64,000 nt of DNA from NCBI RefSeq assembly GCF_007164725.1, contig NZ_AP019697.1, positions 1,160,001-1,224,000 of the forward strand. Reading direction: 5' to 3'. A program made the position numbers and the translations under genes. The first letter of the stretch is position 1. Each line of letters begins with the position of its first letter. Shown piece after piece: positions 39,778 through 48,991 of the stretch. The notes under the pieces are model-generated. The model was not told where the DNA came from, did no database searches, and was given only the letters and a program-made list of their open reading frames with translations. The DNA comes from Dialister hominis (lineage in GTDB: Bacteria > Bacillota > Negativicutes > Veillonellales > Dialisteraceae).

Positions 39778-40442
39778 AAGACTTCTGCCTCGCTCCTGCG
39801 GATATAATTTGGCAAAAGCGTCAATGGATCATCTGCCATGCCGTTTTTCAATTTAGAGATTGCTGCCATGGCGAGACTTCCCGCGCGGCTGCATCTGCTA
39901 TGGGGCGGAGCCAGCAGAATACCTGCAGAAACCAGCTTATCCTTATATTTATCAGCACATTCACCGACTGCAATGACCGGCCCGCCATGTTTTACAGCTG
40001 ATTCTATGACAGAATCAATGGAAGCTGCCACTTCAGGCTTTTCCTGCCACATTTCATTAAATGCCCCGTAAAGGGCTGCATACACATTATTCTTCTGCGC
40101 ATCGAGAAGCGGAAGAATAAATGCCTGCGCGCCGTACATATTCCATGTAAGAGCTTCCAGGGTGTCAACACCGACCAACGGGACGTTCCAGATATAGGAT
40201 GTCATCTTGGCTGTAGCAAGGCCGATTCTAAGACCCGTAAATGAGCCAGGGCCCTTGGCGACGGCAATCCCTGTTATTTCCTTTTTGCTGACGCCCACTT
40301 CTTTCAGCATAAGGTCCATGCATGGAATCAGCTGTTCTGAATGTGTCAGTTTTTTCTGCTGTGTCCATTCAGTGACAAGCTTTCCCTCCTCTGCTAAAGC
40401 GCAGCTTAAAACTAAAGATGATGTATCAATGGCAAGAAGCAT
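39750..40442 (-). CDS. tsaB: tRNA threonylcarbamoyladenosine biosynthesis protein TsaB
   Basis: TsaB is the scaffold partner of TsaD in t6A synthesis. The 230 residues begin LLAIDTSSLVLSCAL and contain GIAVAKGPGSFTGLRIGLATAK, VGVDTLEAL and LPLLDAQKNNVYAALY, all of the family. It overlaps tsaE by 17 bases and rimI by 28, so the three are tightly coupled. The C-terminal part (PNYIRRSEAEVLWEK) matches the usual end. Confidence 0.95.
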   Translation of the reverse strand: MLLAIDTSSLVLSCALAEEGKLVTEWTQQKKLTHSEQLIPCMDLMLKEVGVSKKEITGIAVAKGPGSFTGLRIGLATAKMTSYIWNVPLVGVDTLEALTWNMYGAQAFILPLLDAQKNNVYAALYGAFNEMWQEKPEVAASIDSVIESAVKHGGPVIAVGECADKYKDKLVSAGILLAPPHSRCSRAGSLAMAAISKLKNGMADDPLTLLPNYIRRSEAEVLWEKQHADS

Positions 40443-40905
40443 ATTTCTCTATCTCCTTTGTTATGGCATCAGGAGCTTCTTCTCCCCAGATAACCTTGAC
40501 TTCTCTTTCCGTTGTTCCTTTATTTGACAAATATATGTATATGGCTCTCTCTGGAATCAGTCCCGGGAACATGTCTGCCCATTCTGCAACGGTGACACCG
40601 CCTTCGCTGTATTCCTCCCAGCCGATATTGTATAAATTCTCTTCTGTATCAAGACGATAGAAATCAAAATGCTTTAACGGAATCTCACCTTCATAATAAT
40701 TCATGATTGTAAAGGTGGGGCTGCTCACCACATCATTGATTCCCAGTCCCTTGGCAAGTCCCTGGACAAAATGGGTTTTACCTGTTCCAAGATCTCCAAT
40801 CAAGGCAATGAACAGTCCGTTTTCAGCATGTTCCCCTATGAAACGGCCGAATTCCATCGTCATTTCTTCACTCGTGCTTATAAATACTGCTTCATTATTT
40901 TTCAC
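40426..40905 (-). CDS. tsaE: tRNA threonylcarbamoyladenosine biosynthesis ATPase TsaE
   Basis: TsaE is the ATPase that resets the TsaB-TsaD complex. The 159-residue protein has Walker A GDLGTGKT (37-44), SSPTFTIMNYYEG, HFDFYRL and VAEWADMFPG. The start is GTG at 40905, with GAGGTGG four to five bases upstream, inside the end of the patatin gene (11-base overlap). It is co-transcribed with tsaB, rimI and tsaD. Confidence 0.95.
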   Translation of the reverse strand: MKNNEAVFISTSEEMTMEFGRFIGEHAENGLFIALIGDLGTGKTHFVQGLAKGLGINDVVSSPTFTIMNYYEGEIPLKHFDFYRLDTEENLYNIGWEEYSEGGVTVAEWADMFPGLIPERAIYIYLSNKGTTEREVKVIWGEEAPDAITKEIEKYASCH

Positions 40906-41800
40906 TCATCCACCTCATCATCTCATCAAACCGCTTCATGCCGATCTGATAGCCTTCTTCGTAAAGTGCACGAAGTTTTTTCGTGTCTTTTTCCACGCGG
41001 GACACTTTGACGGGAGATTCCGGGCGCAGTACGAAAACTTTTCCCTCTTTCTCCATCTGTATGATCTTTTCTACCTTTTCATTATACCGCTCCGGGATAG
41101 AGCACATGCCCTCCACCACAGCGGGATACGTCCTGCCGTAGGCAGCACGCATGAGGGATTTAAACCCATGCGGCACCTTTTTCTTGCGATACGTAATATC
41201 CCTTGTCAGAATGTATACGGGTTTTGTGCACGGAAATGGCAGGTCTTCAGGGAAAGGCACAAGCGGCATCCCCACGCCGCCATCCACGTATTCCTTTCCC
41301 TCAAGTTTTACCGGCTTTGAGAGAAGCGGAATCGAGCAGCTTGCGACGCATACCCCCATAAATTCGGAAAGAGGGCAGCTTTTACTCGATACAAAAACAG
41401 GTTTCCCCGTAAGGCAGTCAGTAATGCCCACATATAACGTTTCCGAAGCCTTTTCAAACTTGTCATAATTAAAAGGCACATATTCATGAGCAAGCTTGCC
41501 AAACATAAAGCGGAAGTTAAAATAACTGCCGTCGCGCACCAAATGACGAAGCCCCATATATCTTTTATCCGGAGCAAACCTGATATTGACGGATACGTTT
41601 CTTCCCGGCTGTCTGGAAATATAGCTGAGTCCCTGCAGGGCACCTGCAGAAATCCCAACGACTTTTGGGAAGTAGAATCCCCTTTCCATAAAAGCATCAA
41701 GTATCCCGGCCGTAAAGAGTCCCCGCATCGCTCCGCCTTCAAGGACAAGAGCGGAATTCATCGTATTTGTTTTATGCAAACCTTCGGTTATGATTGACAT
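40895..41800 (-). CDS. patatin-like phospholipase
   Basis: The 301-residue protein belongs to the bacterial patatin family (YjjU/RssA-like). The oxyanion loop is LEGGAMRG (20-27), the nucleophile Ser51 is in GISAG (49-53) and the catalytic Asp is in YVDGGVGMPLVP. No signal peptide is visible, so it acts in the cytoplasm or at the inner leaflet, probably on lipid acyl esters. ATG at 41800 has AAGGGAAG upstream; a GTG at 41806 is too close to that site. It overlaps tsaE and leads the t6A cluster. Confidence 0.9.
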   Translation of the reverse strand: MSIITEGLHKTNTMNSALVLEGGAMRGLFTAGILDAFMERGFYFPKVVGISAGALQGLSYISRQPGRNVSVNIRFAPDKRYMGLRHLVRDGSYFNFRFMFGKLAHEYVPFNYDKFEKASETLYVGITDCLTGKPVFVSSKSCPLSEFMGVCVASCSIPLLSKPVKLEGKEYVDGGVGMPLVPFPEDLPFPCTKPVYILTRDITYRKKKVPHGFKSLMRAAYGRTYPAVVEGMCSIPERYNEKVEKIIQMEKEGKVFVLRPESPVKVSRVEKDTKKLRALYEEGYQIGMKRFDEMMRWMSEK

Positions 41801-41864
41801 TTCCACACTTCCCTTGTGGCAATCAATTTTACGTGATCACCGATTCTCACATCATATTACATCT

Positions 41865-42614
41865 TTATTTGGACTTGGCAGACTGATTTTTGACTGCTGT
41901 AATTTTCTTCTGAATGGCTTCCTGGTCACCAAGATAAGAAACATCATGCACCGTGAAATCTTCATTCAGATGATAAACGAGCGGGATTCCTGTAGGAATG
42001 TTCATCCCGGCAATTTCGTCACTGGAAATTCCTTCAAGATGCTTCCTGAGTGCGCGGATGGAATTGCCATGCGCTGCAATCAGGACTTTTTCTCCATTCT
42101 GAATTTCCGGTTTGATGACGCTTTCAAAGTAAGGTGCTACCCTTGCTACCGTATCTTTCAGGCATTCCGTCAATGGGAGCTTCACATCGCCAAGTTTCTG
42201 GTAAGGAGGCTGGTTTTTCGGGTTTCTGGGATCATCTTCAGAAAGTGCCGGCGGGCATACATCATAAGAACGGCGCCATAAATGGACCTGTTCTTCCCCA
42301 TACTTATCTGTTGTTTCCGTCTTGTTCAATCCCTGAAGAGCACCGTAGTGTCTTTCGTTGAGATGGTAGTTCTTGATGACCGGAATCCAGACAAGATCCA
42401 TTTCATCAAGAACAGAATAAGCGGTATGGATAGCTCTCTTGAGAACAGATGTATAGCATTTATCAAAAGTAAAGCCTTCTGCTTTTAAGAGTTTCCCGGC
42501 TTCTTTCGCTTCGCGGAATCCGTTTTCTGTCAGGTCTACATCTGTCCAGCCGCAAAACAGATTCTTTTTATTCCATTCACTTTCACCATGACGAATGACT
42601 ACTAATGTGTACAT
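41865..42614 (-). CDS. gpmA: 2,3-bisphosphoglycerate-dependent phosphoglycerate mutase
   Basis: GpmA interconverts 3- and 2-phosphoglycerate, using a phosphohistidine primed by 2,3-bisphosphoglycerate. The 249 residues start [19 protein letters not shown], with His9 in [18 protein letters not shown] holds the acid Glu and [10 protein letters not shown] the second His. This enzyme fills the gap left in the glycolytic operon near 20 kb. It starts 19 bases after thiL, and the patatin gene follows 64 bases later, so it sits inside a mixed operon. Confidence 0.97.
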   Translation of the reverse strand: MYTLVVIRHGESEWNKKNLFCGWTDVDLTENGFREAKEAGKLLKAEGFTFDKCYTSVLKRAIHTAYSVLDEMDLVWIPVIKNYHLNERHYGALQGLNKTETTDKYGEEQVHLWRRSYDVCPPALSEDDPRNPKNQPPYQKLGDVKLPLTECLKDTVARVAPYFESVIKPEIQNGEKVLIAAHGNSIRALRKHLEGISSDEIAGMNIPTGIPLVYHLNEDFTVHDVSYLGDQEAIQKKITAVKNQSAKSK

Positions 42615-42633
42615 AAATAATCCTCCCTAATTT

Positions 42634-43620
42634 TCACTTTTCAAAATGATCATAACCATGCACTTCAAGCAATTCCAGATGCCCTTCCTGTTTCAGGAAT
42701 ACGCCTTTCCCGGGCTTATCTGTCACAACTCCTATTTCTTTTATGCCAGGACGATTTTTTACCTTTTCAAAATCTTCTTTTGAAATCGTACCTATAAGTT
42801 CATAATCTTCCCCGCCGTCCAAGGCCCAGGAAAGAGGATCGATTCCCGCTTTTCTGCCATATTCCAAAGCTTCAGCAGAAACGGGTATGGATGATTTATC
42901 GATTTTGATGGAAACGCCGCTTGCTTCTGCAATTTCATTGACTTCTCTGGATATTCCGTCAGAAATATCATTCAGGGAAGAGGCTCCTGCTTCCCGCAAA
43001 AGAGTTCCCCATTCAATCTGAGGCCGCGGATGCTTATGCTTTTCTATAAGCCCGCTGTATTCTTTGTTTTCATGAAGCAGGGCATAGAGCCCGCCCGCTG
43101 AATCACCGGGATGTCCGGTTACAAAAACAACATCTCCCCTGCGCGCACCGCTTCGCCGGACGGCTGTATCCTTTGGAACTATGCCTACCACAGTTCCTGT
43201 CATGATAATACCTGAAACAGATCCGGTCATGTCTCCGCCAAGCAAATTGACCCGGTATTCTTTGCAGCAGTCCCGGATTCCTTCATAGCATCGCTCAACC
43301 CATGAAGTGTAAAGCTTTTCAGGAAATGCGGCTGAAATGACAAACCCTATCGGATCGGCGCCCATAGCGGCCATATCGCTGAAATTTGAGGCACAGAGCT
43401 TCCAGCCAACATCATAGGCACTCATCGTCACACTGGTGAAATGAATACCTTCCACCATGGTATCCGTTGATATGACCTGATCAAATCCGTCTGGTATAGA
43501 ATAGACCGCTCCGTCATCCCCTGGCCCAATCTTAACAAACTCCGGCCTGTAAATCAGGTCATGCGATATTAATTTGATAAGACCAAATTCACCTATATCT
43601 GAAATTGTTTTTTCTGTCAT
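42634..43620 (-). CDS. thiL: thiamine-monophosphate kinase
   Basis: ThiL phosphorylates thiamine monophosphate to the active pyrophosphate cofactor. The 328-residue PurM-like protein shows GPGDDGAVYSIPDG, STDTMVEGIHF, ASNFSDMAAMGADPIG, LLGGDMTGS, VTGHPGDSAGGL and LNDISDGISREVNEIAEASG, all typical. ATG at 43620 starts the protein at normal length. It is 42 bases after pncA and just before gpmA. No other thiamine gene or TPP riboswitch is seen here. Confidence 0.95.
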   Translation of the reverse strand: MTEKTISDIGEFGLIKLISHDLIYRPEFVKIGPGDDGAVYSIPDGFDQVISTDTMVEGIHFTSVTMSAYDVGWKLCASNFSDMAAMGADPIGFVISAAFPEKLYTSWVERCYEGIRDCCKEYRVNLLGGDMTGSVSGIIMTGTVVGIVPKDTAVRRSGARRGDVVFVTGHPGDSAGGLYALLHENKEYSGLIEKHKHPRPQIEWGTLLREAGASSLNDISDGISREVNEIAEASGVSIKIDKSSIPVSAEALEYGRKAGIDPLSWALDGGEDYELIGTISKEDFEKVKNRPGIKEIGVVTDKPGKGVFLKQEGHLELLEVHGYDHFEK

Positions 43621-43662
43621 GCCAATACTCCGAATGATTAGTATTCTGGTAAATCCTGTAAA

Positions 43663-44208
43663 TTAAAGTACTTCTGCTCCTTTTTCCTTCATAGCAGCAA
43701 GGCTTTTCCTATAGTCATCTTCAGAAACATAGCCAAGGCAGTCCTTAAGAACGGTTACTTTAATCCCCTTTTCAAGAAGGCCGAGAACCGTTTCCTTGAC
43801 ACAGTACTCGGCTGCAATCCCCGTGACGTAGACATGAGGCGAAACGCATTCGGATAATACCTTTCCGCTGCTGTTTGCAGCAAGGCATGCCGAATACTCC
43901 TCAACATCATCATTTTTGCCTTTATAGAAAATATTATCTTTGCCAGGGCGATTGCCTTCATTCATTTGATTAAATTCATCTGATACTTCAGCGCCCCTGC
44001 TTCCTGCAACGCAGTGTACCGGCCAGATACCGCCGTTAATTTTAAAAGATTTATTTGTCTTGCTGTGCCAGTCCGATGTGTACATGCATTCCACATCATT
44101 TGCATTGGCAAAAGCTATAATATTTCTGACGGCTTCCCGGCTGTGGCTGCATGCCAGGGAACCGTCGATAAAATCATACTGACAATCTACGATAATCAAA
44201 TGGTCCAT
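43663..44208 (-). CDS. pncA: nicotinamidase / isochorismatase-family hydrolase
   Basis: PncA deamidates nicotinamide to nicotinate for NAD salvage. The 181-residue protein has catalytic Asp8 (VDCQYDFIDGSLA), metal ligands Asp46 and His48 (SDWHS) and His65 (WPVHCV), a catalytic Lys in FYKGK (96 or 98) and nucleophile Cys136 in GIAAEYCVKET. The set fits nicotinamidase better than other isochorismatase relatives, though the substrate is inferred. ATG at 44208 begins the directon. Confidence 0.88.
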   Translation of the reverse strand: MDHLIIVDCQYDFIDGSLACSHSREAVRNIIAFANANDVECMYTSDWHSKTNKSFKINGGIWPVHCVAGSRGAEVSDEFNQMNEGNRPGKDNIFYKGKNDDVEEYSACLAANSSGKVLSECVSPHVYVTGIAAEYCVKETVLGLLEKGIKVTVLKDCLGYVSEDDYRKSLAAMKEKGAEVL

Positions 44209-44518
44209 GCCTTCATTCCCCTCCCTGTTTTCATTTCTATGCTTTTATAAGGTTTTTCTATGCTTTTTATTCTAACAGTTTTCACAAGGCAAGTAAAAGT
44301 GCAATATTTGCAGTTTTCTTCCCGCTTCTATACCGGATAAAGATAATCCTGAAACAGGCTGGATTTTTCTCTTTCTAATGCACTATACATACGGCTGTAT
44401 TATTACCTTATAAAATATATCTTTATATTTATACAATATAGCAGCCTGCTCTCTTGCGCCAATTCTTCCCAACAGTTATACTAATATGAAATTGTTAATT
44501 TTGAAGGAGATGGATGCG
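44209..44518. other. divergent intergenic region between pncA and a membrane protein gene
   Basis: No gene is seen. The right part holds the plus-strand promoter (TTGCGC/TATACT) of the membrane protein gene. No clear promoter was found for pncA. Confidence 0.5.
44454..44482 (+). promoter_or_regulatory. promoter of the multi-pass membrane protein gene
   Basis: -35 TTGCGC (44454-44459), 17-base spacer, -10 TATACT (44477-44482). Transcription would start near 44489, which rules out an ATG at 44486 as the start codon of the next gene. Confidence 0.65.
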
Positions 44519-45484
44519 TTGAATTTTGTTGATGCAATAGTGGCGTTTTTAAATATCGGGCTCTTCAGTTCCCTGATCAGTCGTTTCACAGGTGCCAATA
44601 CCGCCATACTGGTTTTCTGCAGCTTATTGTACTTAGGCTGTGAACCTCTGGAAACGATCGGCATTATGCTGACTTACCTGGTATTTTTAAGACTAACCAT
44701 ATATACACAGAACCAGAAGCTGAACTTTAAAAAGCTGAAGGTCTTCAGGGGATTCAGAGTATTTTTCCCGATACTTCTGATCGTCATTTCGCTTTTCCTT
44801 TATCCGTTCGCTGCTTTAGCTATTTTCCTGTTCTTATTCATGACGGAAATTCTGGCTAAGATGAAGGAAGAAGTACCAGATGACCGTCAGATGACGACTT
44901 CACAGCTGATTCCTTATATTGCCATCGGATCTGTACTCATCACTGTATCCATGATCTGCGTAAAATTCATTCCTGCTGCTTATTACTACATTTTTGGCGG
45001 CGCTGCAGGTCTTCTTCTTTGTTTCTTCTTCTGGTGGCTGGGACAGGACAGAGACCGTCTTTCTTCCATCTGGGACAAGGTCATTATCCTATCATTCATT
45101 CTCCTTGGTCTTTTTGGATTTGATATAGCAGACTGGCTCGATGATATGCGCCGCAATATCAATCCGACACCGATTGCCTACAACCTGCCGTTCATTTTCC
45201 TGCCGGTTCTCTACGTAGGTTTCCTGATGGCAAATATCCTTTTCGGCATCTTCTCTCTTTCCGGTATGGTCATTGTTTTCTTTGGCGCACTTGGACTCCG
45301 CCTCTTCGGTTACTATGAAGTATCCAGAAAAGGCAAGGCAAACCTGCTCTCCATTGGAATTACAGTTCTCGCTTTATTCCTCCTGTTCCTCACAGCTCCG
45401 GAACCGACTGGGGTTTCCAAACTCGTAGATGCTTTCCTCCCGACGAACTATTACCACTTCCAGGGAATACTGAATATGTTTTAA
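44519..45484 (+). CDS. multi-pass membrane protein of unknown function
   Basis: I do not recognise this 321-residue protein. It has about eight to nine hydrophobic segments, for instance FFPILLIVISLFLYPFAALA, YIAIGSVLITVSMI and LLSIGITVLALFLLFL, with short polar loops and a tail PTNYYHFQGILNMF. No transporter or enzyme motif is visible. The start is most likely TTG at 44519: AAGGAG ends nine bases upstream. The ATG at 44510 abuts that site and the ATG at 44486 precedes the predicted transcript. It is a single gene with its own promoter and terminator. Confidence 0.7.
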   Translation: MNFVDAIVAFLNIGLFSSLISRFTGANTAILVFCSLLYLGCEPLETIGIMLTYLVFLRLTIYTQNQKLNFKKLKVFRGFRVFFPILLIVISLFLYPFAALAIFLFLFMTEILAKMKEEVPDDRQMTTSQLIPYIAIGSVLITVSMICVKFIPAAYYYIFGGAAGLLLCFFFWWLGQDRDRLSSIWDKVIILSFILLGLFGFDIADWLDDMRRNINPTPIAYNLPFIFLPVLYVGFLMANILFGIFSLSGMVIVFFGALGLRLFGYYEVSRKGKANLLSIGITVLALFLLFLTAPEPTGVSKLVDAFLPTNYYHFQGILNMF

Positions 45485-45498
45485 AATTCACTAATAAA

Positions 45499-45535
45499 AA
45501 AGAAAAGCCATGCGGCATTCCGCATGGCTTTTGTA
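45499..45535. terminator. bidirectional terminator between the membrane protein gene and nth
   Basis: GAAAAGCCATGCGG pairs with CCGCATGGCTTTT around CATT, with A-run and T-run on the two sides. Confidence 0.92.
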
Positions 45536-45555
45536 TTGCTTGTAATATATCCGGA

Positions 45556-46209
45556 TCAGCCTTTCCACGGCGGGACGCTGACTGTGCAGGAGGGACATAC
45601 ATCCTGCAGGATACAGGTTTCGCAGTCAGGCTTTCTGGCATGGCATACGCGCCTTCCGTGCCATATCAGCCAGTGATGCGCTGCTGACCAGTCCTTTTTG
45701 GGGATGGCCTTCTGAAGGCCTTCCTCTACTTCAAGCGGCGTTGTGCCCGTTGCAAGTTTCAGACGGTTGGCTACTCTGAAAACGTGTGTATCGACTGCAA
45801 TGGCAGGATATCCCCATACAACACTTCTTACAACATTGGCCGTCTTTCTGCCGACGCCTGGAAGTTTTACGAGCTTATCAAAGTCCTCCGGGACTTTTCC
45901 ATCATATTCCTCAGAGAGCATATGACACATTCCCAAAAGGTTCTTTGCCTTGGATTTATAAAGGCCGCAGTCATGGATTTCCCGTTCAAGCTCCGCCTGC
46001 GTCAAGGCTCCCATCTTTTCCGGAGTATCAAGGCGCGGAAAAATCCTGTCAGTAATAATATTGACGCGCTTATCCGTACACTGGGCAGAAAGTATGACTG
46101 CCACGAGCAGTGTAAAAGGACTTGTGTATTTAAGCATTGTCCCTTCCCCCGCATAAGCAATGCTGAGACGCCTCAGCTGCTCTGCCTTTATTTTCTTCGT
46201 GACCCTCAT
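45556..46209 (-). CDS. nth: endonuclease III (DNA glycosylase/AP lyase)
   Basis: Nth removes oxidised pyrimidines and cuts the abasic site. The 217-residue protein has the helix-hairpin-helix LPGVGRKTANVV with the catalytic Lys, the catalytic Asp in IAVDTHVFRVANRL and the 4Fe-4S cluster CHARKPDCETC plus ILQDVC (C-x6-C-x2-C-x5-C). An extra tail (TVSVPPWKG) follows. ATG at 46209 overlaps the trxB stop by four bases, so it is coupled to trxB. Confidence 0.97.
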   Translation of the reverse strand: MRVTKKIKAEQLRRLSIAYAGEGTMLKYTSPFTLLVAVILSAQCTDKRVNIITDRIFPRLDTPEKMGALTQAELEREIHDCGLYKSKAKNLLGMCHMLSEEYDGKVPEDFDKLVKLPGVGRKTANVVRSVVWGYPAIAVDTHVFRVANRLKLATGTTPLEVEEGLQKAIPKKDWSAAHHWLIWHGRRVCHARKPDCETCILQDVCPSCTVSVPPWKG

Positions 46210-47126
46210 TTACCGCTTCGCAGCAAGTAGTCGTGAGCGGCTAATGCTGCGGCAGCCCCCTCTCCTACAGCAATAATGATCTGCTTGTTCTTGCAGTCTG
46301 TGACATCACCAGCTGCATAAAGGCCGGGAATGTTTGTCTCTCCGTCCTTATTGGTTATGATTTCTCCCATGCTGTTAGTCTTCACGTCTTCTGGAAGATA
46401 GGAATTATTCGGAATGCCGCCTGCTTCTACAAAGACACCATCGACGGCAAGTTCACGCTCTTCTCCATCACTCTTGCGTTTTACGACAAGGGCATTCACC
46501 TTCTTGTCACCCTTGACTTCTTCAGGAACATAACCGATAAGAGCTTCTACATTAGGCAGTTCTTCCATGCGTTTGACCATGATTTCAGCTGCTTTGATGC
46601 GGCTTCTGACCACCAGGTACACCTTCGGGCAAAGATGTCCTAATTCTACAGCAGCCTGTACAGCGCTGTCCCCGCCGCCGACAATGGCAACAGTCTTATT
46701 GCGGTAGAACGGAGCATCACAGGTGGCACAATAAGATACGCCGCGGCCTGTAAATTTGGCTTCTCCCGGTATATCCAGCGTGCGGCTGTGCTTTCCTGCT
46801 GTAATAATGCAGACCTTTCCGACGACGGTATTTCCATCATCCAGATGAAGGACGAAATTTCCATCTTCATTCTTTTCAAGATTCATGACGGCCGCGGTGA
46901 TAAATTCAACCGGGTATTTCCTTACATGTGCTTCCATCTTGTCTGCCAGATCAAAACCGGAAATTGATTCGAATCCGAGATAATTTTCAATTTCACTGGT
47001 CAGAAGCATCTGTCCGCCGATATCATTTGAAATAATTTTTACGCTGAGCTCCTTGCGGGAAGCGTATAAAGCAGCATTCAGACCTGCAGGACCAGCACCA
47101 ATCACAATAACGTCAGTAATATCCAT
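46206..47126 (-). CDS. trxB: thioredoxin reductase
   Basis: TrxB passes electrons from a pyridine nucleotide through FAD to thioredoxin. The 306-residue protein has GAGPAGLNAALYA near the N terminus, the redox pair in YCATCDAP, the nucleotide motif GGGDSAVQAA and GLYAAGDVTD. The basic HRR box for NADPH is replaced by VVRSR, so cofactor preference is open. I chose ATG at 47126, with AAAGGGG seven bases upstream; in-frame ATGs further up (47204) would add an unrelated 26 residues. The gene is coupled to nth. Confidence 0.93.
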   Translation of the reverse strand: MDITDVIVIGAGPAGLNAALYASRKELSVKIISNDIGGQMLLTSEIENYLGFESISGFDLADKMEAHVRKYPVEFITAAVMNLEKNEDGNFVLHLDDGNTVVGKVCIITAGKHSRTLDIPGEAKFTGRGVSYCATCDAPFYRNKTVAIVGGGDSAVQAAVELGHLCPKVYLVVRSRIKAAEIMVKRMEELPNVEALIGYVPEEVKGDKKVNALVVKRKSDGEERELAVDGVFVEAGGIPNNSYLPEDVKTNSMGEIITNKDGETNIPGLYAAGDVTDCKNKQIIIAVGEGAAAALAAHDYLLRSGK

Positions 47127-47215
47127 AAATATACCCCTTTCAGACATATCGAAAATTTTCATTATTACAATTTCTATTATATCCGTTTGCTTCGATTTAT
47201 GCAAACTCCAGCGTC

Positions 47216-48865
47216 TTAATGATTCAGGAAAGATTTCCCCAGTCCCTTATATCCTACGAATTCTCTCAGCAGTGAATTATCCGGAACGACCGATACATCC
47301 AGCTCCCGGAATGGCCGCAGGAACTCCAGAAGCCTCTGCGCCTCCGCATAAGCTCCGCTTTCAGTCCTGATATCGTGAAGAAGCGGTTCGGCCATTTTCT
47401 TAAGAACCGGTATTTCGTAAAGCAAAGCTGAATTGAATACGACATCCGCCCTGTTCTGGTAATGGAAGATATTTTTTCCCTCTCCCTGCCTTACGCTGTC
47501 CCAGACCTCAAGCGTATGCTCCGCCCCGTTTCCCCTGAATTGGACGTCCCTCACGAGTCTTCTTAAAAGTCTTGTATCGGAGGTGGAAATACGGTTGTGA
47601 TCATTAATTGTGAGCTGCGTCAGAGCACTGACATAGACTCTCATGCATTGATAACCTGGAACGAAGTATGTAAGCGCAGGATTAAGCGCATGAAGTCCTT
47701 CCACTAAAATGGGCTGTCCTTTTCCAAGACTTACTGTTTCCTCACTCATTTCCTTTTTCCCGGTAATGAAGTTGAAATGAGGAAGATGCACTTCTCCGCC
47801 TTCAAGAAGTGCGGATACCGTATTTTCAAATAAAGAAATATCGAGTGCCTTCGGACTTTCCCAGTCTTCCTTATTCATCTCGTCACGGTTCCGGAAATAG
47901 TCATCCAGAGAGAGCATGACTGGCTTTACGCCATTGACTCTCAAATGGACAATCAGCCGTTTCATGAACGTCGTCTTGCCCGAGGAAGAAGGCCCTGCTA
48001 TGCACACGAGCCGTATATTGGGTTTCTGCTCGCAGATCGTATCTGCCAGTTCAGCCAGCCTTTTTTCATGAAGCGCTTCGGCAATGGCAATAAAATCATA
48101 GATTTTTCCCGTATCTATGGCATGATTAAGTTCCGCCAGATTATGGCATCCAATTAATTCACTCCAGTTCTGGGATTCAAGAAAGACACGTGCAAACAAC
48201 GGATCTTCCTCACCGAATTTCAATTCCTCCTCTCCAGGCTGCGGAATCCTCAGCAGGAATCCGGGCGCATAGGAACGAAGGATGAACTGCCTGACAAAGC
48301 TCATATCCGGAAGCATCGGCCCGAAGAAGTAATCAATGACCTTTCCGCACTGATCCACATCCAGATGATCAATATCGAGCTGGGAAAGAAGCTCGGCATC
48401 CTCCTGGAGCCCCTTCATTCGAAGAAAGGCAATGGCTCTGCTTTTTCCTACTATGATTTTGGTAATGTCCCTTCCTTCTTTGACGATATCCCGCATTCTT
48501 TCTGAAAGGATATCCAGCTCTTTCTGGAGCGGCGTATGTCCGTCTTTGAATTCGCAGTAAATGGATTTCCCCAAAGAATGCTTGATCTTGACATCCGCTT
48601 TTGCACCGTAGACTTCTTTTACCGCACACACCAGAAGCATAATGGCACTCCTGAGGTAAGCCTGGTGGGCCTTCGGGGATTCCAGAGATATCCACTTGAC
48701 GGCTCCATCACTTGGAAATGGCGTCTGGAAATCTATAATATCTCCGTTAAAATCAGCCACTACTGCATCGGTGCGCTTTCTTGCGCCGCGTACGATATTC
48801 CATAAGTTCTGCGGAGTAGCGCCATCAAAGAAATGGTACTCCTTCCCTTCACATGTAATATTCAT
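47216..48865 (-). CDS. uridine kinase-like nucleoside kinase with TGS/ThrRS-like N terminus
   Basis: The 549 residues fall into an N-terminal region like the TGS and editing domains of threonyl-tRNA synthetase (about 1-230) and a C-terminal uridine-kinase/phosphoribulokinase P-loop domain. The Walker A is GPSSSGKTTFMKRL (near 290), followed by LSLDDYFRNRDE, LPHFNFITGKK and ILVEGLHALNP. Proteins of this fused type are annotated as nucleoside kinases; the true substrate is not proven. ATG at 48865 has GAGGG eight bases upstream; a GTG at 48874 overlaps that site. The gene is single, on the same strand as leuS. Confidence 0.88.
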   Translation of the reverse strand: MNITCEGKEYHFFDGATPQNLWNIVRGARKRTDAVVADFNGDIIDFQTPFPSDGAVKWISLESPKAHQAYLRSAIMLLVCAVKEVYGAKADVKIKHSLGKSIYCEFKDGHTPLQKELDILSERMRDIVKEGRDITKIIVGKSRAIAFLRMKGLQEDAELLSQLDIDHLDVDQCGKVIDYFFGPMLPDMSFVRQFILRSYAPGFLLRIPQPGEEELKFGEEDPLFARVFLESQNWSELIGCHNLAELNHAIDTGKIYDFIAIAEALHEKRLAELADTICEQKPNIRLVCIAGPSSSGKTTFMKRLIVHLRVNGVKPVMLSLDDYFRNRDEMNKEDWESPKALDISLFENTVSALLEGGEVHLPHFNFITGKKEMSEETVSLGKGQPILVEGLHALNPALTYFVPGYQCMRVYVSALTQLTINDHNRISTSDTRLLRRLVRDVQFRGNGAEHTLEVWDSVRQGEGKNIFHYQNRADVVFNSALLYEIPVLKKMAEPLLHDIRTESGAYAEAQRLLEFLRPFRELDVSVVPDNSLLREFVGYKGLGKSFLNH

Positions 48866-48939
48866 GATTGCCACCCTCTAAGATTTATCTTATTTCATTC
48901 TAGCATAATATAAATCAGGCCGTAACATGTATATGCAGG

Positions 48940-48981
48940 CAAAACAAAAGAGAGACCAGGAACAGTCTCTGATCTCTCTAA
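48940..48981 (-). terminator. leuS terminator
   Basis: Minus strand: AGAGAGA pairs with TCTCTCT, with an inner CAG/CTG stem, and ends in TTTTGTTTT right after leuS. Confidence 0.7.
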
Positions 48982-48991
48982 ATTTGCTATT

